In this document: one piece after another, positions 1 to 10,987 of the stretch
Position numbering within the stretch: position 1 is the first letter of the stretch
Layout of the letters: each line of letters starts with the position of its first letter
Source: Gordionus sp. m RMFG-2023
Lineage: Eukaryota; Nematomorpha; Gordioida; Chordodea; Parachordodidae
Assembly: GCF_954871325.1 (NCBI RefSeq)
Contig: NC_088775.1
Span: 52,801,561-52,865,560 of the forward strand
Direction of reading: 5' to 3'
DNA length: 64,000 nt
Program-made: the position numbers and the translations under genes
The notes under the pieces: generated by a model
The model's database searches: none
What the model was told of the DNA's origin: nothing
What the model saw: only the letters and a program-made list of their open reading frames with translations

Positions 1-1085
1 AATGTGGAAATTAATATAAAAAATAAAATCCTAAAAAACCTCGAATATTTAACATTTTTCTAAATATTAATAAACAATCATTATTAGTGGCATAATAAAT
101 AATTTGTGAAAATTTAGTTTAATGTATAACTATATAAAAACAAAAATTTAAAATTCTCCACTAATCTGCCGTCTGGCTTGCACCATGCCAAATAAAATAA
201 AATTTCTTTTCTAATTTTAGAACATAAAATATCCATCACTTCCTTAAGGAATTTTAAAACTAATATAACATTATATTTTTTATGAGTATTTGCGGAATCA
301 TTTTTTTAATTTATAAAATATAAATTTTTATTTAAAAGCAAATTAAAGATTATAAATATTTTGAGACTCCAAAATATACTTCTGTCCATCAGGGATTTTT
401 TCAAAATAATGTTCTTTTATATATATATTGATGCTACAAATAAAATTAAAAATGAATCGTTCATATATTATATAAATTTGTTATTTGCACCAATATACTC
501 TAAAATACATATCAGTAGGAAGAATTCCTATTTTGCATACAAGAATTTTGGCCGTCTCGTCTTAATGGACAAATATTCTTCAAAACCCTTGAATTGCCCT
601 AAAATATTCATTGGCCTTTAATATATATATCATTAATTTAAATATAATTTTATATTCTAAAATGTTTTTAAAACGATTTTATTATGAAAATCATTTTCTT
701 ATATACATATTTATATCTTGGATATCATTTAATATAAATAAAACCTTTTTGATAAAAAAAATATAATTTTGTTTTGTTTACTTTCTAAAAAAATGAAAAT
801 CAAAGGAAAGTAATGGAGTGGCACTCCATTACTTAGAGCGGGAGATAGCTCCTTTTGAGAAAGTAGGAGCGGGAGTTAGCTATTTTTAAAAAGGAATCTT
901 AACAACTCTGGTAATTATAATTTATTTTTGGCTGCTTATTTGAAAGGCCGTACAGTTGCAATTTGTGTCGTGCACAATCCCAATAACGCAGGAAGCTAAA
1001 TTTTATAGATATTACATGTAGTCAGGAAAGTGTTGAACGTTATTTTTCGATACTTTATAATAATACTTTTTGTTTAAACTGAACT
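1..1085. other. AT-rich stretch, no gene recognised
   Basis: No coding frame with recognisable protein character is visible on either strand. The only structure seen is a short dyad at 809-833 followed by two copies of a GAGCGGGAG-type motif (835-880), which could be the end of a degraded transposon. Confidence 0.5.
809..833. repeat. 25-bp near-perfect dyad
   Basis: The two 12-bp arms AGTAATGGAGTG and CACTCCATTACT are perfect complements around a single G. Repeated GAGCGGGAG(A/T)TAGCT motifs follow at once. This looks like the terminal region of a hAT-type or foldback element, but no partner end was found, so the element is not delimited. Confidence 0.5.
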
Positions 1086-1096
1086 TTGAATATTAC

Positions 1097-1948
1097 CAGG
1101 CGCGTAACCAATGGGGGGGGGGGATTTCACCCCCATCTCAAATTTGACTGTTTTCCTAAATATCATTTTAAGCTAATAAAAATTTTACCCCCCTTCCCCG
1201 TCAAAATTTTTCAATATCAGGCAAAGTTTATCCTTACTGCTAGTTACATTAATAAATTATTTTCCTATAGCTCACTACTATGTAGAAATTTACAAAAACA
1301 AAATTTAGATTTGGTTCAAGTTATTGATTTGGAGGAAAATGTGGACAGGAAGAATGAATGTAGATGAATATTTCATAATATTTATATAGACGTTGAATCA
1401 AACTAAATCTTATAGAATATTATAAAATATCCAATTTCATCCCATTCTTAGATACTTTTTATCACAAATTTAAATACGGTTTTTAGATAAAAATAAGTCT
1501 TTGGAAATCTTCAAATTTTATTATCTAAAGACCCTTTTTCGTTTTCTGATGCCATTATTGGTAAAATTAAATATTTACCAAAATTTTTTTCCTATGATAT
1601 TGATACTGAAATCAATTTAATCAGTGAATTCGAATTGTGGTATAAATATTTACTACGTTTATTATTTTACCTGAACATGCTATTGATGCGCTCAATCGGT
1701 ATAAGGAAGCTTAATTACCAAATATTTCGAAGGTATTTAATATTCTTGCATGTTTGCCTACTACAACATATATGAATGAAAGGACCTTTTTCAAATTGAG
1801 GTTGAAAACTTATTTACAAAATACTACTTCCGAATCTCGGCTAAATGGGTTGGCTCTGTTAAATATCCACAGAGATTTAATTACAACGACAAAGAAAATT
1901 CTTGATGAATTGGCAAATTTCCTACGAAAATTAAAAATCGCATTATAA
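1097..1948 (+). pseudogene. hAT transposase relic (ZMYM1/DUF4371 type)
   Basis: The left edge has the look of a terminal repeat (GGCGCGTAACC followed by a long G run, 1099-1126), a common end for this hAT group. Inside, the forward strand encodes fragments that can be aligned to the family: a middle segment with INKLFSYSSLLCRNLQKQNLDLVQVI (split here as INKLFSYSSLLCR and NLQKQNLDLVQVI; about 1249-1335), then the C-terminal dimerisation region near 1754-1945 with NERTFFKLRLKTYL and RLNGLALLNIHRDL. The intact family reads ER-S-F--LRRLKTYLR and NGLALLNIHRDI at these places. The frame is interrupted several times, so no working transposase is encoded. No matching right end was identified. A second relic of the same group lies at 20755-21620. 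Confidence 0.75.
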
Positions 1949-2791
1949 TTCTAGTATTTAATAATTTTTTATAATATTGTATTTGATAATAAGTTATAAC
2001 TTGTTCTTTAAAAAATTTTCTAGTAAATATTTTATACACGCTACAATTAGTATTTTCAATAAAAAATTTTTTTTATTTATATTATGAGAATTTAATAAAA
2101 ATTGGGTTATAACCTTTATTTCTTCTTTAAATATTCATAAGCGCGAATTAGTAAATAAAAGTTAAAGATATTAATATAATTATTATTGAATTATGAATAA
2201 TTTAAAAGAATAGCTCAAAGATATGACCCGGCCGAAGGTGGGGAAAAAGCTGACAAAAGGAGGTTTAAATTATAATATTAATATGTAGTCCAATCTATTC
2301 TTTAAATAAAATGTGAATCAAAACTGTATGTACAATAGTTTTTGAGCTATATAAGTTTATGTGATAGTTGATTTTCTGGCCTTGGCCATAAGATATTTGA
2401 ATTATATTATAAAACAAAAATTACAATAAATATATAAACATCTCAATTTATCATCAGAGATCTCTAATGATATTTTAAAAATTATAATCAGGACGTTCGT
2501 TCATAATATATTAATTAGGCTGAATCCAAAGGACAACTTAATATGCTAATGTTAACGTTAAATAATACTATATCTAACCAGGATACCTTAGCTAGATCTA
2601 AAAGACCACTTAGTACAGAAGATTCTTTTAGAAAAAAATATACTACTGAAAATACTGTAGCCGCTATATTATAAATCTAAAAATTTTTTTATTATATTAA
2701 ATTAAATAAGAAAGTTTATTTATTCGGATTATACTTTCTGATCGACGCTCTAAAGAGGGGACGACACTATATATTATTATTAAGATACATG
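1949..2791. other. AT-rich spacer with one short open frame
   Basis: Mostly featureless. A forward frame of 43 codons (2543-2674) begins MLMLTLNNTIS and contains KRPLSTEDSFRKKYTTEN. Its composition is less AT-driven than its surroundings, but it has no recognised relative. It may be the end of a decayed transposon protein. Confidence 0.3.
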
Positions 2792-3477
2792 TCACTTTCC
2801 TATGGTACATCTTCAATGAAATTTTAATTTAAGATGTTTGCAAAATATATTTTTACCCATTTGTCTAAAAAAAATTGTAAAAAGTTCAAAATTAACGATT
2901 ATGACAATTGTCACTTTCCTATGGTACATCTACACTGAAATTTTAATTTAACATGTTTGCAAAATATATTTTTACCCATTTGCCTTAAAAAAATTGAAAA
3001 AAGTTCAAAAATGACGATTATGGTAATTGTCATTTTCCTATGGTATATTTTCACTAAAATTTTAATTTAACATGTTTATTAAATATATTTTTACCCATTT
3101 GCCTTAAAAATATTCAAAAAAGTTCAAAAATAACTATTATGACAATTGTCACTTTCCTATGGTACATCTTCAATGAAATTTTAATTTAACATGTTTGCAA
3201 AATATATTTTTACCCATTTATCTAAAAAAAATGAATAAAGTTCAAAATTAACGATTATGACAATTGTCACTTTCCTATGGTACATCTTCACTGAAATTTT
3301 AACTTAACATGTTTTACAATATATATTTTTACATCTTTGCATAAAAAAAATTGAAAAAAGTTCAAAAATAATGATTATGACAATTGTCACTTTCCTATTG
3401 TACATATTAACTGAAATTTTAATTTAACATTTTACAATATCTATTTTTAACCATTTGCTTTATAAAATTCAAATAAG
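2792..3477. repeat. 119-bp tandem satellite, about 6 copies
   Basis: The motif TCACTTTCCTATGGTACAT recurs at 2792, 2911, 3030, 3149, 3267 and 3387, giving a period of 118-120 bp. Each unit continues with a conserved GAAATTTTAATTTAACATG block and an AAAAAGTTCAAAA block. Copies differ by scattered substitutions and one- or two-base gaps. No open frame runs through the array. Confidence 0.92.
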
Positions 3478-3850
3478 TTGGAGTCGTAAAAAAAGACCCG
3501 AGCAGTATAAACGACCCAAACCTTGAGTCGGAGTCGAAAAAATGACCCAAACTTCAAGTTTGAGTCGAAAAAACGACCAAACTTCACTGAGTCGAAAAAA
3601 ACGACCCAAATTTCAAGTCTGAGTCGAAAAAAACGACCCAAACTTTGAGTCGGAATCGTAAAAAACTACCCATATTTTGGGTCGAAGTCGTTTTTTTCCG
3701 CTTGGACTCGGGTCGGAGTCGAAAAAACGACCCATATTTTGGGTCGAGGTCGTTTTTTATTAGCTTGAACTAGTGTCAAGATAAAAAAACGACTCACTTT
3801 GAGTCGGAGTCGAAAAAAACGACCCGAACTTTGGGTCGGGGTCGCGACGT
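3478..3850. repeat. GTCG-rich minisatellite
   Basis: Units of roughly 30 bp carry GAGTCGGAGTCG, an A run and ACGACCCAAACTT. Because GTCG/CGAC pairs occur within each unit, the array is rich in local dyads. It adjoins the 119-bp satellite directly. Similar G/C-rich subterminal repeats (GGGTCGG) flank the hAT elements at 28168-35347, so this may be the remnant of a hAT end. Confidence 0.8.
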
Positions 3851-4558
3851 TTTAATAACCTCAGAATTTGTATAAAATTTTCATAATATATAAATTGAAT
3901 AATGTTATCAAATACTTTGGAAGTCCGTTTTATCAATAAATATATTCTACATATTTATTCTGCATATTATTGAACTTTTACATAAAATTATAAATAGATG
4001 GCAATTTAATGTATTAATGGTTGGGGTTTGCCTACATAATATAAAATTAATTTGATAAACAATTCTTTTTTGCGTTTATATCTAATCTCCCTTAGTATAA
4101 ATTAAGATTTAGGATATTTATAAATTTTGTGTCAAATCACAAACCTCGATAAGAATGACTTAGCCTTTCTTTAGTAGCCAGGCCCTCAACATATTAACAA
4201 AATGTCTAGTTGGATAGAATTTACAGAAATAAGAGAATGAAGATAAAACAATTTTTAAACCTTTTTTCGGTTCCAATCCTGAAATATATAATTTGCAGTG
4301 TTCTTAATTTAGGGCATTTCCATAGCTATTTTTTTAATATCGATAGCTTTAGCGTACTACTCTTTTTATAAAATGAGATAGCGGTAGCTCGTTACTAAAT
4401 AAATAGCAAAAATTACTATAATAATTTTATAATTAATTCTAAAATCATAATCTTTTTATTTTATTTTAAAATTTATATTTAAAAATATGAATTGTAAATG
4501 TATTTTTCAAAAAAATAAAATTTTTTAAATGTCGACAGTAGATTGATAATGAAAATAA
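3851..4558. other. AT-rich spacer
   Basis: No gene or repeat could be supported. A GATAGCGGTAGCTCGTTAC segment near 4376-4395 resembles the subterminal motifs of small transposons but has no partner. Confidence 0.4.
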
Positions 4559-5260
4559 TTTTGGTACAGATCATATCGAAAAAGTAATATCCCTTGAAAA
4601 TGATGATGACATGGAATTTCCTTTTCCTAAATTCACAAAATATTTTAATTTAGATAAAAAAAAAATTAACACAGGGTTTAAATTTTTCTATAAGATGTGG
4701 CAGAAGGGGAAATTCCTACGAATCATTTTACAATATTGAATATATTCTTTCGGAGAGAACGAAATATAAAATTGGCAACACAATATTATGGAAAGATAAA
4801 AATACTACAAACTCAATAGGGATAGCATCGAAAATCTTTTAGCTAGACTGCCACCGTTTATTGCATATTTAATAGATAGAAATAAGCAAGATAATATTTA
4901 CAAAAATAAAATTTTCCACTGGGGATCACGTACTGATCCCAATAAAATGATAGATCAAATCTATTCCCCAAAAATATTGAAGCCGAATTTATCCAAATGG
5001 AGGATGAGAAATTATGGGTTGGAACTTATTTGGGAAAAATTGATTCCCCATTTTTAAAAACGGACATTCATAATTTACCAATTTGACCATTCCTAATAAG
5101 ACCATCTCCATAATAACAGCATCAAGAAGTGCATCTTCTTATGGTAATTGTAAATCAATTTTCAATTGTCAAAAAAAATTGCAACAATAAGAGATGCTAA
5201 TGTTCTAAAAATGGCATTAATTGTCCCATAAAATGTAACTTAAATATTATTTGTGTAAAT
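4559..5260 (+). pseudogene. unidentified decayed coding stretch with Cys-rich tail
   Basis: Several forward frames look like real protein although no single frame is open throughout. One holds RRGNSYESFYNIEYILSE and KIGNTILWKD (about 4695-4830). Another, about 80 residues with few rare codons, runs from ENLLARLPPFIAYLID to GLELIWEKLIPHF (about 4829-5057). The end (about 5130-5240) is cysteine-rich, with spacing like GNCKS, NCNNKRC and CSKNGINCPIKCN, reminiscent of CXC-type cysteine clusters attached to some integrase-like transposon proteins. I do not recognise the family. The frame changes show it is broken or contains sequence errors. Confidence 0.5.
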
Positions 5261-5609
5261 AATAAATAATTGTTCAAAATTATATTTTAAATTACAATTA
5301 TTAAAATCAATAAAATATGAGTTGATATGGCTTGGAAAAAAATATAATAGAGATGATTTGCATATAAAGAAGTGTAATAATTTATAACTGCAATAAGAAA
5401 AATTTATAATGGCATTTTAAAATTTTTGAATTTATTGTTTCAAATATAGCCGAAATTTTGAGATTTAAAAATATTACAAGTTAGATTAAGTTGCTAGCAA
5501 ATAATTTTTTCATTAGGCTACAATGAGTTTTTAAAAAGCAATGACTATTTAACCCCTGCTTATAAGATATTTGAAGTCTAAATATCTTGTATTTAACTTT
5601 TATTTAAAC
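5261..5609. other. AT-rich spacer
   Basis: Nothing recognisable apart from a T-rich stretch. Confidence 0.4.
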
Positions 5610-6370
5610 CAGGGATCCAAACCGAACAGTTAAACCGCTAAAAACCGTATTTTTTATCGAACCTGAACCGAACCCAAACCGCTAAAAAATTCCAGCCGAA
5701 CCTGAACCGCTAAAATGCCTCTGAACCGGTTCGAGTCTCATGATTTTATGCTTATAAAATAATATGTAAGTTATTAATAGATTTCAATTATATTCGAATT
5801 ATTTTAAAGATTATCATCAATCACATTTGATTGATAAGTGTCGGTCATAATTTTTATAAACTTTAGTATATTGTCATTTTACAACATTTTTTAATTATTT
5901 TAGCTTAGAGAAAAATTAAATACTATTATAAATGACACATCAAATCTGATATCATATTGGCAGTGCCGGCTACCCAAGTTAGTATGGAAAGATGTTTTTC
6001 AACAATTAAATTTATACTATCTCCTTATAGATGTAATTTGAGTGAGACAAATTTTGAAAATATATTAATTATGCAGTTTATTAAAAAAATTTAAGTGAAA
6101 AAAAGGAAAATATTGTTCATTTTAAAATTAATCATTGATATATATTTTTATATTTATAAAAATATTATTTTATAATGTGCAATTAATAAAAATGAAGGTT
6201 TTATACATGTGTTTTTTAAATTAATGATAAAATATTTTCCCTATACATAATTCGAATGTAGGTTTGATACAAGTGTTCAAACCGGTTTTTAAAGGTTCGA
6301 ACCGAACCGAACCTTAAACCGTTATTTTTATCCGAACCTGAACCAATATTCGTTTTGATTTGGATGCCTG
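5610..6370 (+). mobile_element. 761-bp non-autonomous hAT element
   Basis: The ends are inverted: CAGGGATCCAAA at 5610 and TTTGGATGCCTG at 6370, with one mismatch. Flanks TTTAAAC and TTTAATAC are compatible with an imperfect 8-bp target duplication. Many CCGAACC/GGTTCGG motifs cluster just inside both ends, the usual subterminal transposase-binding layout of hAT elements. The only coding part kept is the C-terminal dimerisation region. A relative with the same protein motif lies at 60060-60251. Confidence 0.75.
5948..6094 (+). pseudogene. hAT C-terminal dimerisation fragment
   Basis: An open forward stretch encodes LAVPATQVSMERCFSTIKF followed by a NFENILIMQF tail. This matches the hAT C-terminal dimerisation domain, whose family signature is A-PA(S/T)---ER-FS. 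Everything N-terminal (zinc finger, RNase H-like core) is missing, so it cannot catalyse transposition. At most it could make a dimerisation-only peptide. Confidence 0.8.
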
Positions 6371-7608
6371 TTTAATACCCATGTTTATGTTTTGAGTTAA
6401 TAATAATATTCATTACATCTTAAGAAGCCCGCTTATGATAAAATTAATATAATAAAAAGATATTTTAATTACTATTTATTTGATACCCATATAAATTTTT
6501 ATCCCCCCCTCCTTTCCCAGATCAAGTCCAACCCTTTAAGATAATAAATACTTTCAGTTAAAATATTTTATTTTATTCCTATAATTCCAATATTTTGTGT
6601 TTATATAAATATTCATGGCCACCTAAGATCTCCCGCCTACTTAGAATATAATTATTGCAATCAAGAGATATTTAAACTAGCTTTTATTTGATACCCATAT
6701 CGATATTTTGTGGATAAAAATATTCCAAGGTCGATCTACTTATAATTATTATTCTGCAGAATAATTTTTTGATAAATGTACATATCAAAATCTTAATATA
6801 CTAAATTAATTCCAGTTGATATTTTGTTATTCTTTAATAGATGCTCTTCCACCATCAATTTTGTTTAAAAGGAATCCTTATCCTACACCAAAGAATTCAT
6901 TAATTATAATTTATAAAAATATTTATCTAATTGAGAAGAAAACCAAAAAAAATAAAAGCTTTATGATGAATTTTTTTATTGCCTATAATTATAATTGGGT
7001 AATGGCTAAATGTCAGCTCAATCTACAAGTATGTGCCAGAGAAAAAGTTTACATTAATATGTTTTAATTAATATTAGCTTCTTTCAAATTTGAGCTGCTA
7101 TAACTCGAAGAAAAAAACCCCTAAGCAAATGTGATCATTTTCAGCTAAAATTGGCTTAAATGGCCAAAAATATAGTAATTACCCTACTATAGTTACGAGG
7201 GTAAAACATTTAAATTAGATTATATATTTATGTTAGGTATTATTTTGATGCTTAAATATATGAACTATATCCATCCCCCATAAATTATATATAATAGTTT
7301 AAAAAGGTCACCGACTTTTAAAATAAATTTGCACCTTTTAACACCCTTCTTTTGTAAAAAGCTTGCTACACCCATGTCATATATCAATATCTGACTAGAA
7401 TATATGCGAAATACTCCCAGTTTTTTTATTTTCCACCATTTTGCAAATGAAACAAATCACTCTTATTCATATGTTTTTACTAAAATTCAGTCAAATAATT
7501 TTTAAAACATATTGAGTTAAAAAATGAGCAACTATATATAAATATTACTGCAATAATATATACAACAATTTGAATAAATGCTGATAAATGGGAATCCATA
7601 TTCATCAG
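6371..7608. other. AT-rich region downstream of myotrophin
   Basis: No gene is supported. The phrase TTATTTGATACCCATAT occurs near 6477 and 6685, showing a short direct repeat of about 208 bp spacing. A possible polyadenylation signal for the neighbouring minus-strand gene (AATAAA) is at 7430-7425. Confidence 0.4.
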
Positions 7609-8379
7609 TCAAGCAAGGAGTTTTTTAATTTCCAATTTTTCTGCACAATCTAGTAGCTTTGACCCCTCTGGAGATAAAACAGTTTTATCTGCTCCCTAAC
7701 ATAAATAAATGTGCATAAGAAAATAAATATATAATTTGATAAACATTGTTAAAAAATCAGAGAAATGTTATACCTTTTCCAATAATAATTGAACAACTGG
7801 TATATGCCCTTCCCATATAGCAGCTAAAATTGGTGTTATTCCATAAGAATCCTTTGCCTAATTTAAATAACAAAAACATGATTTGATACTTTGGTTGATA
7901 TAAATATTAACAAATATTCTAAATTTTTTTAAACAAGATATCTTTTTAAAATTTTAATTCTAATAAAATTTAATAGAAATTGTTAATAACTAATATTCAA
8001 ATTTTATTAGATATACTAAGAGCTATATAAATTTACTTTAGTATGGGCTAATAATCCATGCTTTTAAATTAAATGTATAATCCATATTATGAAAAAAGTA
8101 TAGACTAAATGAAAGTAAAAAATATAATAAACATTTATATCTGCTCCTTGATTTAAAAGAAACTTAATAATTTCCGCTTGTCCATAATCAGCTGCATAAT
8201 GTAAAGGTTGCCTTCCACGTAATTCCTCATTTATTCTAATTGTCTTAAATTTGTATAAGAAAATTTTTTTTAAAATTTATAACTACTTTAGTGTTTATCA
8301 TATTATACACCCGATCAACTTCTCCATTTTTTATAGCCCAAATGAATTCCTCTTTTTGCTTTTCTGTACAGGTTTTCAT
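7609..8379 (-). CDS. MTPN: myotrophin (V-1), four exons, complete
   Basis: Spliced reading gives 124 residues; vertebrate myotrophin has 118. Exons: 8379-8287 (31 codons), 8243-8133 (37), 7857-7774 (28) and 7695-7609 (28 plus TGA). All three introns (43, 275 and 78 bp) are GT-AG and fall between codons. The start ATG is preceded in frame by a TAG. Exon 1 has [13 protein letters not shown], like the FMWALKNGDLDEV of the human protein. Exon 2 carries [15 protein letters not shown] and GADIN; exon 3 [12 protein letters not shown]; exon 4 GADKTV. Together they form the ankyrin repeats of this family. In animals the protein binds capping protein (CapZ) in the cytosol and stops it capping actin barbed ends; it is also linked to growth signalling. 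The gene is intact, in contrast with almost everything around it. The nearest AATAAA lies 179 nt past the stop. Confidence 0.93.
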
Positions 8380-8453
8380 GTCGATTTGAAGCAAAATATC
8401 GAAACACTATGTTGGGTGAATAGAACGAATAGGTCCGATGGTATATGATAGGT

Positions 8454-9196
8454 AGTGTTGTTAAAAAGTCAAGTTCTTACGACTTGCAACTCGAGTCGTA
8501 GTTGTAAAAAAAGGCTCATTCAAACCGATCAAGGAGCCGTATTAGCCTGCTCGCTTAGTCGGCTCGCTTAGTAAGCTCGCTTAGTCGGCTTACTTTATCA
8601 AGTAGCTTAATCGGCTCACTTAGTCGACTAACTGGGTATGCTCTATTTTTTTAGTTTTTTTATTTATAAGGAAATAATAATTTATGATATTTTAGATGTA
8701 TAATGTAAAACGACTCCGTTCAAGTCTATTTTTATAAAACGTTAGCTTAAATGTCTGGTTAATTGTTAAATATTTGGTTATTGAATAATGTGAGCAAAAG
8801 TTATAATAAGAATATTTATGTCGAAAAGAATAGTTCAGGACACAAATTCGGCTTCAGGGATATTAGACTTAATTTGGTGGAAATTTTGATGACATAAATT
8901 TAATAAGCCGCCTCAGGAGTTGGCTCAAAGGAATTAACTCAAGACGATTTTTGAGCCGAAATTTATTTGTTTGTGATTAATGTTATTAAACTGATGAGCC
9001 AATTAGGCTTAGCCCTAAACTCAGCTAGTTTTTGAGTGAAAAATTGACTCAAGCTCAAGACAGCTCATTGAGACATATGAATCGGTTGGTTTGGAATTTG
9101 GCTCAAGCCGGCTCATGAGTTAGCTTGAGTTCAATTTACAGTCTAAATTTATTTATATGTGATTGAGAAATTTTAAGAATATAATTATGTAATTAT
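8454..9196. mobile_element. hAT-type MITE with GGCTC/GAGCC subterminal repeats
   Basis: The left end, TAGTGTTGTTAAA, resembles the ends of the foldback element at 9205-9427. Inside are many copies of GCTCGCTTAGTCGG (8545-8630) and GGCTCAA/TTGAGCC (8910-9130), consistent with subterminal binding-site arrays. It starts only 74 bp upstream of the myotrophin start codon. No right end or target duplication could be fixed, because a second element sits at that side. Confidence 0.4.
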
Positions 9197-9204
9197 ATTT
9201 CTAT

Positions 9205-9427
9205 TAGTATTGTTAAACGGCTCGTTTTGAGCCGATTTTTAAAAACGGCTAACTCAATACCTCATCCAGAAAAATATTACCCAAGCCTGAAGATTTTGCT
9301 CATAGAAGGAACAAATGTCTAGACATATATTTTCGAAATCTTGAGGCTTAGGCAATACTTTTCTGGCTAAAATATTGAGTTAGCCGTTTTTAAAAATCGG
9401 CTCAAAACGAGCCGTTTAACAACACTA
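9205..9427. mobile_element. 223-bp foldback MITE
   Basis: Each arm is about 60 bp and the two are near-perfect inverted copies: TAGTATTGTTAAACGG at the left and CCGTTTAACAACACTA at the right. The loop is about 100 bp. Flanks ATTTCTAT and ATTTCTAC form an 8-bp target duplication with one mismatch, the hAT length. No coding capacity. Confidence 0.85.
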
Positions 9428-9451
9428 ATTTCTACCGAGCATTAATTATCA

Positions 9452-10335
9452 GTGGCGTCGCTAGAGGGGCGCAGGGGCTCAAGCCCCTTGGAAAATTTGA
9501 ATAGCCCCTGAAGCGAAAATTTTTTTTAAAATGGAATCTTAACCCCTTGAACTAAAAATAAATTTTTTTGATTGCCCCCTGAAGGATTTCTTTTATAATT
9601 CTATTAGGTAAAATATAGATATAATTTTATTATTTAAAAATTAATAAGACTATCTAAATGTTTTTTAAATGAATACTATTTTAAATATTAGATTAAATTA
9701 ATACATATAAATTATATTTTCACTATTCAGCTAGCAATCAAATTTTGTGTTAAAAATAAAATATCAATATCACTCACTAAATATTAATTTAGCATTAACA
9801 GTTGAAGCTTTATTGACTAATATTATTTAAAATATTTTATAATCCTGATTAAATAAATATAATCATTTATTAACTGAAAATTAAAAAATTTAATATTGTA
9901 ATTAGCAGAGTTCAAGATGACTAATCAACTGTATATTTATTTTTAAATTTTATTATCATACCTATTCTAAAAATATTTTCAAGGTCCAAATAAGTATAAT
10001 AAAAAGTAAGTAAGTATACATATAGTTTATAATCCTCTATTTTATACAGTTGTTTATAAAATATTAGATAAAATGTCACTTTTATAGAAGTATTTGACAT
10101 TTATAATATATTACAGCTAATATTTTACTAATAAATGCTTTTGATTATAAATATAGTAACAATTTGATTTTAAGTATTTAACGCCATCTATTTAGTTATA
10201 TATAATTTTAATAATTAAACATTTTATTATTCATCCTACAATAGATGTAATAAATTTGATATCTTTTCTTTTTTAAGTTAGGAAAGCTATTTTTTTCTTT
10301 TTCAAAAAAGAGTTTTGAATTTTTATTACAATAGA
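9452..10335. mobile_element. one end of a hAT-like element, rest AT-rich
   Basis: CAGTGGCGTCGCTAGAGGGG at 9453 is a typical terminal sequence of hAT elements with G-rich ends, followed by AAGCCCCTTGG and GCCCCTGAAG inverted motifs. No right end was found before the LINE relic, so only the left end is supported. Confidence 0.4.
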
Positions 10336-10339
10336 ATTA

Positions 10340-10683
10340 CAAAAATATCTTGGGAGAATGGCCAATTTCTAGCTTGGGATTTCTACTGCGTTGAGCCCCT
10401 CTTACTCTCCAAAATCAATAAGGACATTTTAAAATACACCGAAAATTTTTAAACAAATAAATATGTGGATATTCCAGATGAGTATAAATTCGTACCAGCA
10501 ACGACAACCTAAACATCCTTTGGAAGTCAGGCTCTTAGCCTAATTAAAAATATTTTACAGAACCTTGAGAACTAAATCAGGAGACCCAAAAGAATACGTC
10601 TACTTACGTCAACGCATAGGAATTCAAATTATAAAATCTAATTTCACATGCTTCATAGGTTCATTCCCCGAGGAGTCCGATTA
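10340..10683 (+). pseudogene. LINE ORF C-terminal relic
   Basis: Forward fragments follow the order seen at the C-terminus of many metazoan non-LTR retrotransposon polyproteins: FLAWDFYCVEPL (about 10368), then YVDIPDEYKFVPATTT (about 10468), then SLIKNILQNLEN, then SGDPKEYVYLRQRIGIQI (about 10580). I recall related proteins reading WD-TCVDT, FVPVAVET, GRRI and GDPR--F--QRISIAIQRGN here. At least two stops interrupt the frame. Only this tail of the element is present, which fits 5' truncation. Confidence 0.6.
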
Positions 10684-10809
10684 ATCTAGATTTTCTTCTT
10701 CTTCCCTAAATTATTTAAAATCTCCCCTTCCTCATATAATCATTTGCATTAATTATATTTACATTATATATTTCTTGCTCTAAACAACCTGATAAAGCGT
10801 GTAAATATA

Positions 10810-10987
10810 AATTATAAAGTATCTTGTATTTAAGATACTCTAATTTAGTAAAAGATACAAGTATCTTTTATCTTGTATCTTTTTGATATTTTGAAAAAGA
10901 TACTAGTATCTGTATCTAAGATTCATTTTTTTATAAAAAATCTGTATCTGTATCTAGATTCTTTTTCCGGAGGACCTGCCCAACTCT
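10810..10987 (+). mobile_element. truncated copy of the hAT element found at 56403
   Basis: This 178-bp stretch is almost identical to 57135-57309, with repeated AAGATACAAGTATC-type motifs and the terminal GCCCAACTCTG. Only the right end is present; the left end CAGAGTTGGGC is absent upstream. Confidence 0.75.

Noticed and set aside
361-621. 86-codon forward frame
   Set aside because: AT-driven composition, no ATG start, no protein character or splice context; the same applies to 6816-7067 and 8251-8448.
1086-1367. A 93-codon frame read as a single gene
   Set aside because: It runs from a transposon terminal repeat into a transposase fragment; only the second half has family similarity.
3447-3641. 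Minus-strand frame rich in RLRLEIWVVFFDS-type repeats
   Set aside because: Arises from the GTCG minisatellite.
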